DNA of 11,016 nt. Source: Selenomonadaceae bacterium (GTDB taxonomy: Bacteria > Bacillota > Negativicutes > Selenomonadales > Selenomonadaceae). The position numbers and the translations under genes were made by a program. Each line of letters starts with the position of its first letter. Position 1 is the stretch's first letter. The DNA lies in contig JAEERZ010000045.1 in the NCBI GenBank assembly GCA_016286075.1, positions 1 to 11,016 on the forward strand, given 5' to 3'. Of this stretch, positions 6,215-11,016 are shown in pieces. The notes below the pieces were generated by a model that was not told the DNA's origin, ran no database searches, and saw only the letters and a list, made by a program, of their open reading frames with translations.

Positions 6215-7228
6215 ATGCAGACGATTCGGGAACGTACGGAGGAACTGGAATATCGGATTTTGTCGCCGGACGCTGCGAAAAGCCGCGAGGCGAAGCGCCG
6301 GGGCGAGATTGACCTCTGCCCTTTCCGTACGGCGTACCAGCGCGACCGGGACAGGATTCTCCATTCCAAATCGTTTCGCCGCATGAAGCACAAGACGCAG
6401 GTCTATATCATGTCGGGGGATCATTACCGTACGCGCATGACCCACAGCCTCGAAGTCGCCCAGATTTCGCGGACGATTGCACGGGGGCTTCGGCTGAACG
6501 AGGATCTTGTGGAGGCGATTGCCCTTGGTCATGACGTCGGCCACACGCCTTTCGGGCATTCCGGCGAGGCGGCGATGGCGGAGCTTTGCGGTCATTTCGC
6601 GCATAACGAACAGAGCCTGCGCGTGGTGGATTATTTGGAGCGCGGCGGCACGGGCCTGAATCTGACGGACGACGTCAGGGACGGCATCGTGCACCATACG
6701 GGTAAAGAAAAGGCGAAAACACTGGAAGGGCGTATTGTGCATCATGCCGACCGCATCGCGTATCTTTGTCATGATTATGACGACAGCCTGCGGGCGGGTC
6801 TGCTGCGGCCGCAGGATTTGCCGCCGTTGGTGGCGGACGCTCTGGGCGACGCGCATTCGGCGATGATTACGGGATTTGTGTCGGATATCATCACGTTTTC
6901 AGAGGGCACCCACGACGTTTCTTTTTCCCCGTCGATGCAGGAAGTCATGAAGCTTTTCCGTTCCTTTATGTTCGAGCGTATTTACCATTCGGAAAAGCTC
7001 GCAAGGGAGCGGGAACAGGCCGTTTTTGTCCTGCGCCAGCTCTATCATCACTTTTTCAATCATGTTGAACGGCTGCCGCAGGAATTTCGGGATCGGGAAG
7101 AGCGCTGGGGGAAGACGCAGATTGTCGTGGACTATGTGGCGGGTTTGACGGACGGTTACGCGGTGCAGCTTTTCCAAGAGATATTCGTTCCTCCCGTGGG
7201 GATGACAATTAAAGGCCATATTGTATGA
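6215..7228 (+). CDS. dgt: dGTPase-like deoxynucleoside triphosphate triphosphohydrolase
   Basis: This is an HD-domain enzyme that cleaves dNTPs to deoxynucleosides and tripolyphosphate, helping set nucleotide pools. The product is 337 residues, the length of the shorter Dgt-like subfamily. The N-terminal third contains CPFRTAYQRDRDRILHSKSFRRMKHKTQV (residues 35-63 in outline), a family hallmark. The HD metal site is His77 in RMTHSLEV, His106-Asp107 in LGHDVGHTPFGH, and Asp179 in HHADRIAY. The start is ATG 6215, with AAGGGG about 8 nt upstream; the open frame extends to 6143, but those residues do not resemble the family. No convincing promoter is visible in 6074-6214. It lies about 100 bp before dnaG on the same strand and heads the dgt-dnaG-rpoD cluster common in Negativicutes. 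Substrate preference among dNTPs cannot be read from sequence. Confidence 0.93.
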   Translation: MQTIRERTEELEYRILSPDAAKSREAKRRGEIDLCPFRTAYQRDRDRILHSKSFRRMKHKTQVYIMSGDHYRTRMTHSLEVAQISRTIARGLRLNEDLVEAIALGHDVGHTPFGHSGEAAMAELCGHFAHNEQSLRVVDYLERGGTGLNLTDDVRDGIVHHTGKEKAKTLEGRIVHHADRIAYLCHDYDDSLRAGLLRPQDLPPLVADALGDAHSAMITGFVSDIITFSEGTHDVSFSPSMQEVMKLFRSFMFERIYHSEKLAREREQAVFVLRQLYHHFFNHVERLPQEFRDREERWGKTQIVVDYVAGLTDGYAVQLFQEIFVPPVGMTIKGHIV

Positions 7229-7326
7229 TGTTAGAAATTTCTTTTTTCCTTTGAGAGGATTTTTTCGATTTATATGGAATATAAGAGCAGTAAAATTTTT
7301 TATTATTTTGTTGATCGGTGGCCAGT

Positions 7327-9120
7327 ATGAGAACTGCGGAGATGGACGCGTTTGTCGCGCGGGTGCGCGAGCGTTCGGATATTTTGAGCGTAGTGGCGTC
7401 CTATGTCCCGCTGAAGCGAAAAGGCGGGCGGTATTGGGGCTGTTGCCCGTTTCATTCGGAAAAGACGCCGTCGTTTTCCGTTGTGCCGGACGAGGGTTTT
7501 TTTTATTGCTTCGGCTGTCACGCCGGGGGAAACGTATTCAAATTCATTTCCATGATCGAGAACGTGTCCTATTTCGACGCGATACGGATGCAGGCGGAAA
7601 AGCTTGGAATCGAGATGCCGGATCGGGAAAAGTCCGAAAAGGAACTGGCCCGGGAACGGAAGCTCGACGATTTGCGAAAGCTGGCGGAGATGGCCCAACG
7701 GTTTTTCCATAACTGTCTTGTGAAGACCCGATACGGCGAGGCGGGGCTTCGGTATTTGTCGGGGCGTGGCGTCAGCGAGGCCGTGATTGAGGATTTCGGG
7801 CTTGGGTTTGCGCCGGACGCGCCGGGAAAGCTTCGCGATGCGTTCTTGAAACGGGGCGTCAGCGAAAAGCTGCTTTTGGAGTGCGGGCTTCTCATAGAAC
7901 GTCAGGGCGGCGTTTACGATAAGTTCCGCAACCGGGTGATGATTCCCATCGCCGACGAACGGGGGCGCGTAGTGGGGTTTGGCGGACGCGTACTCGGCGA
8001 CGGCGTTCCGAAATATTTGAATTCCCCGGAAACGCCGCTGTTCAACAAGCGCCGGATTTTGTTCGGCCTGAATCGCGCCAAAAAGGCGATTCGGGAAACG
8101 GGCAGGGCGATTCTCGTCGAGGGATATATGGACGCGATTTCTTTGGCGGCGGCGGGCGTTTCAAACGTGGCGGCGTCCCTGGGGACGGCGTTCACGGCGG
8201 AGCAATGCAGACTGCTGCTGCGTTATGCCAAAGAGATATGCTTTTGTTACGACAGCGACGAAGCCGGGCAGCGGGCTACGATACGGGCGTTGTCCGTCGT
8301 CCGCCGGACAGACGCCAAAGCCAGGGTGTTGATCGTCCCGGACGGCAAGGATCCGGACGAATATGTGCGAAAGCATGGCGGCAAAGCGTTTCATGCGCTG
8401 GCGGAGAACGCCTTGTCTATCGAGGAGTTCCATTTTCGTTACGCGCTGCGGACAAACGATACACGCACTTTAGACGGAAAGAACCGGGCGCTTCGTGCGT
8501 TTCTTCCGGTGCTGAAGGCCGCAGGCCCTGTCGAGCAAAACGAATATATCGGAAAGCTGCAGCGTAATCTCGGGATCGACGAAGGAATCATTCGACAGGA
8601 ACTGTCCGCGTATCAGGGAGACGACCCGGCGGAAGAATTTCGCCCCCGGATGCAGCGGCCTGTGATGCGTAAGGCGGACGATGCGGTGCAGCGGGCGGGA
8701 CGCGTGTTGATTCGCATGGCGTGGCGGGATCCCGGCGTAGCGGCGTCCGTGATAGCGGACTTAGAGGAATCGCCGTACCCGTATCCGCCGCATGAAGAGC
8801 TACTGCGATATATCGCGCGGTGCGCCGGCGAGCATCGGAGCCCTTCGGACGAAGAGGTTCTTGATGCGTTGGGCGAGGAGACTGCCGCGGAGCTTTCGAG
8901 AATTTTGACCGAAGAGATTGTCGTGCAGGAAGAAAAATATGACGAATATTTGCAGGTAATCCTGCTTGCGCAGCTTAGATCCGCCTTTGAAGAACACCGT
9001 CTCCGGGCGGATGAAATGGAAAGAAAAGGAAATTCTGATTTCTTGCAGGAATTACAAAAAAGTCAGCGAATAAAAAAGAGGATAGATGAATTGCATCAAG
9101 ATTTGAATACGAATGGATGA
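7327..9120 (+). CDS. dnaG: DNA primase
   Basis: DnaG lays down RNA primers at the replication fork and works with the DnaB helicase. The product is 597 residues from ATG 7327, normal for bacteria. The N-terminal CHC2 zinc finger has Cys40, His43, Cys61 and Cys64 with the standard C-x2-H-x17-C-x2-C spacing. The catalytic core follows: FGGRVLGDGVPKYLNSPET (about 218-236), then the Toprim motifs ILVEGYMDA (Glu265) and CYDSDEAGQRA (Asp309, Asp311). PDGKDPDEY (338-346) is the third Toprim-region motif. The C-terminal third (about 430-597) is the less conserved helicase-binding region. A GTG at 7318 is an alternative start; ATG 7327 is preferred because GGTGG lies 5 nt upstream, although this Shine-Dalgarno sequence is weak. 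The A+T-rich 98-bp gap after dgt has no clear terminator, so read-through from dgt is likely. Confidence 0.95.
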   Translation: MRTAEMDAFVARVRERSDILSVVASYVPLKRKGGRYWGCCPFHSEKTPSFSVVPDEGFFYCFGCHAGGNVFKFISMIENVSYFDAIRMQAEKLGIEMPDREKSEKELARERKLDDLRKLAEMAQRFFHNCLVKTRYGEAGLRYLSGRGVSEAVIEDFGLGFAPDAPGKLRDAFLKRGVSEKLLLECGLLIERQGGVYDKFRNRVMIPIADERGRVVGFGGRVLGDGVPKYLNSPETPLFNKRRILFGLNRAKKAIRETGRAILVEGYMDAISLAAAGVSNVAASLGTAFTAEQCRLLLRYAKEICFCYDSDEAGQRATIRALSVVRRTDAKARVLIVPDGKDPDEYVRKHGGKAFHALAENALSIEEFHFRYALRTNDTRTLDGKNRALRAFLPVLKAAGPVEQNEYIGKLQRNLGIDEGIIRQELSAYQGDDPAEEFRPRMQRPVMRKADDAVQRAGRVLIRMAWRDPGVAASVIADLEESPYPYPPHEELLRYIARCAGEHRSPSDEEVLDALGEETAAELSRILTEEIVVQEEKYDEYLQVILLAQLRSAFEEHRLRADEMERKGNSDFLQELQKSQRIKKRIDELHQDLNTNG

Positions 9121-9178
9121 GTGATGGTTTGAAAGCGAGAACAATCGGTGAATTTATCGGGAAAGGGGGCGGCAGGAC

Positions 9179-11016
9179 ATGGCGGTGAAGAAAACGACGA
9201 AAAAGGCTGCGGCGGAGACCAAGAGTGCAAAGGCGTCGTCGAAAAAGCAGACGCAGGCAGATGAGAAAAAAAAGACCGGCAAAGCGGCCGTGAAATCGTC
9301 CGCCGATAAAACCACAAAGGCGAAGACGTCCGCTGCATCCTCGAAACAAGCGAAGCCGAAGACTGCTTCGGCAAAGACTTCCGCGTCTAAAAACGCGGGG
9401 GCTAAAGCTGTGAAGCCTGTCGCTGAGAAAAAGGCGGAAAAGAAAACGACGGCGGCAGGGAAAAAGACTGTGAAAAACGAGCCCGTCAAGGCGGCGAAAA
9501 AACCTGCGGCGCCTGCGGCGAAGTCTGCAAAAAAGGCGGCCCCGAAGACGGCGCAGAGCGCAAAGGCAAAGAGCGTCCCTGAGAAGACTGCGAAGGCAAC
9601 AAGCTCGAAGGCGAAGAGCGTATCGACGAAGGCCGTTAAGGAACAGAAAACTAAAAATGTGGCCGTCAAGGCAAGCGATAGCGCCCAGAAGAAGACTGCG
9701 GACAAGAAAAAAACGCAGGCGAAAGCGGACGCCAAGAAATCTGCGGAGAAGAAATCGGCGCCGGTGAAAGCTGCCGCCAAGAAGCCTGCGGAGAAGGCAA
9801 AGACGCAGACGAAGACGGACGTCAAAAAGGGTGCGGAGAAGAAATCGACGCCAATAAAGGCTGCCGCCAAGAAGTCTGCGGAGAAGGCAAAGACGCAGAC
9901 GAAGACGGATTCCAAGAAGACGTCGGAAAAGGAAAAGGCGAAAAAAACGGTCGCCGAGCCGAAGAAAGCGGCTGTCGAGCAGAAAAAAGCATCTGCAAAG
10001 CCCAAAAGCGCGGAATCGTCTTCTTCGAAGAAATCCAAAGCCGAGACGGGGAAAAGCGCCAAAGCGAAGGAAACTCCCGCCAAAGGCAAAGGCGCTAGAG
10101 ATACGGATTCGAAGAAATCCGTGAACGAGGGCGGTAAGAAAAAAGGCGCGGCAACGAAACCGAAGCAGGAAAAGGCTACGGCGGCGTCTGAAAAAGCTGA
10201 GGCGGCGAAATCCGGCAAGAAGGAAAAAGCCGGCAGCGCGTCTGAAAAGTCAAAGGAGAAGAGCAAGAAACCGTCTGCAATGAAACAGCAGACGGATAAA
10301 GGGAAGAAAGCCGCTCCGCCGCAGGAGCCCGTCGATGAGGATGAGACGGGGAACAGCGCGCCCCGCACCGTTCAGGAAGTGACCCGCGAGCTGATCGCTC
10401 GCGGTAAAAAAGCAGGCAATACGCTGACCTACGGGGAGATTCTGGAGGCGTTCCAAAATCAGGAAGTTTCGCCCGAGATGCTGGACGAGCTTTATGAGAC
10501 TTTTGGAAAACAAGGAATCGATCTCGTCGACGAGACGGCGGATTCCGACAATGAAGCCGGCGACGGCGCCATGGAAAAGTCGGAGGAGGAAATCGATCTC
10601 TCGATTCCGGAAGGTATCAGCATCGACGATCCGGTCCGCATGTATCTGAAAGAGATTGGGCGGGTTCCGTTGCTGACGGCGGAAGAGGAGATCATGCTCG
10701 CCAAGCGGATGGAGGCGGGGGACGAAGAAGCGCAGAACCGGCTTGCAGAGGCTAATCTCCGTCTTGTGGTCAGCATCGCGAAACGTTATGTAGGGCGCGG
10801 CATGTTGTTCCTCGATCTCATACAGGAGGGGAATTTAGGCCTTATCAAAGCGGTCGAGAAATTCGATTACAATAAAGGCTATAAGTTCAGTACCTATGCC
10901 ACGTGGTGGATACGGCAGGCCATTACCCGCGCTATTGCCGATCAGGCTCGTACGATCCGTATTCCCGTGCATATGGTCGAAACCATCAACAAGCTCATTC
11001 GCATTTCTCGGCAGCT
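9179..11016 (+). CDS. rpoD: Primary sigma factor RpoD with a long Lys/Ala-rich N-terminal extension (runs off the right edge)
   Basis: This is the housekeeping sigma subunit that directs RNA polymerase to -35/-10 promoters. 612 codons are present and the 3' end is outside the window. Residues 1 to about 395 are low-complexity, roughly 30% Lys and 25% Ala, otherwise Thr, Ser, Glu, Pro, Val, Gln, Gly, Asp and Asn. I read no Leu, aromatic, Cys or His there. Sigma region 1.1 begins near RTVQEVTRELIARGKKAGN (396-414). Region 1.2 is SIDDPVRMYLKEIG (481-494). Region 2 runs from NLRLVVSIAKRYVGRGM (526 on) through FSTYATWWIRQAITRAI with Trp576-Trp577. Region 3 starts at PVHMVETINKL. The start is ATG 9179, with AAAGGGGG about 9 nt upstream. 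No internal start beside the conserved part has a well-placed ribosome binding site (ATG at 10280 has AAAGGAG about 21 nt away). It follows dnaG by 58 bp with no terminator. Codon choice stays G+C-rich, and the frame is continuous across the junction. Confidence 0.95.
   Translation, partial: MAVKKTTKKAAAETKSAKASSKKQTQADEKKKTGKAAVKSSADKTTKAKTSAASSKQAKPKTASAKTSASKNAGAKAVKPVAEKKAEKKTTAAGKKTVKNEPVKAAKKPAAPAAKSAKKAAPKTAQSAKAKSVPEKTAKATSSKAKSVSTKAVKEQKTKNVAVKASDSAQKKTADKKKTQAKADAKKSAEKKSAPVKAAAKKPAEKAKTQTKTDVKKGAEKKSTPIKAAAKKSAEKAKTQTKTDSKKTSEKEKAKKTVAEPKKAAVEQKKASAKPKSAESSSSKKSKAETGKSAKAKETPAKGKGARDTDSKKSVNEGGKKKGAATKPKQEKATAASEKAEAAKSGKKEKAGSASEKSKEKSKKPSAMKQQTDKGKKAAPPQEPVDEDETGNSAPRTVQEVTRELIARGKKAGNTLTYGEILEAFQNQEVSPEMLDELYETFGKQGIDLVDETADSDNEAGDGAMEKSEEEIDLSIPEGISIDDPVRMYLKEIGRVPLLTAEEEIMLAKRMEAGDEEAQNRLAEANLRLVVSIAKRYVGRGMLFLDLIQEGNLGLIKAVEKFDYNKGYKFSTYATWWIRQAITRAIADQARTIRIPVHMVETINKLIRISRQ
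9731..9910 (+). repeat. 90-bp tandem duplication (30 codons) within the rpoD extension
   Basis: 9731-9820 and 9821-9910 are tandem copies at an exact 90-bp offset, about 87% identical by hand comparison. They encode residues 185-214 and 215-244. Each copy carries AEKK, KAAAKK and AEKAKTQTKTD. A partial earlier copy of the last third is visible around 9696-9730. The unit is in frame and mostly synonymous or conservative in its changes, consistent with growth of the extension by slippage or unequal recombination. Confidence 0.85.

Noticed and set aside
7229..7326. Possible separate dnaG promoter (TATAAG near 7281) in the dgt-dnaG gap
   Set aside because: No acceptable -35 at 16-18 bp spacing; the A+T richness alone explains the -10-like match.
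10280..10282. Internal ATG as the true rpoD start
   Set aside because: The nearest Shine-Dalgarno-like AAAGGAG is about 21 nt away, whereas ATG 9179 has a strong, well-spaced site and the frame between them is intact.
9154..10368. 404-codon open frame on the minus strand, Phe/Ala-rich
   Set aside because: It is the antisense shadow of the Lys/Ala-rich rpoD extension: AAG/AAA codons read as CTT/TTT. It has no family features, and the sense strand has a ribosome site and continues into conserved sigma domains.

Overview
The window reads as chromosomal DNA of a low-G+C-lineage Firmicute with moderately high G+C content. The most likely group is the Negativicutes (Selenomonas/Megasphaera-like). 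The reasons are the gene order dgt-dnaG-rpoD on one strand, strong AGGAGG-type ribosome binding sites, sigma-A-type promoters and frequent GTG/TTG starts. This placement is inferred from gene order and protein style, not from a search. There are no rRNA or tRNA genes, CRISPR arrays or transposase genes.

Layout. Positions 1-2199 (minus strand) hold a likely operon: a small three-helix membrane protein, then pncB (nicotinate phosphoribosyltransferase), then the 5' end of purF (amidophosphoribosyltransferase), which runs off the left edge. pncB and purF products both act on PRPP. Between this operon's probable extended -10 promoter (about 2400) and its first gene lies a 162-bp nested palindrome with 20-bp terminal inverted repeats (2218-2379), which looks like a MITE or other mobile repeat. 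trmB (tRNA m7G46 methyltransferase) is divergent on the plus strand, with its own promoter at 2461-2489. It is followed by a perfect 25-bp hairpin and a canonical terminator.

Positions 3377-6073 (minus strand) form a signalling unit. A promoter at 6044-6073 drives a roughly 300-nt leader that holds a 44-codon ORF overlapping an intrinsic terminator. Next come an amino-acid-type periplasmic binding lipoprotein and, 31 bp later, a dCache/HD-GYP protein predicted to hydrolyse cyclic di-GMP. No transporter permease or ATPase accompanies the binding protein. This suggests a sensor pair rather than an uptake system, possibly controlled by attenuation.

From 6215 to the right edge (plus strand) lies a housekeeping operon: dgt (dNTP triphosphohydrolase), dnaG (primase) and rpoD (primary sigma factor, cut off by the window edge). 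The most striking feature is in rpoD. Its conserved sigma domains begin only near residue 396, after about 395 residues of histone-H1-like, lysine/alanine-rich low-complexity sequence. By my reading that stretch has no Leu, Cys, His or aromatic residue and contains an internal 30-residue tandem duplication.
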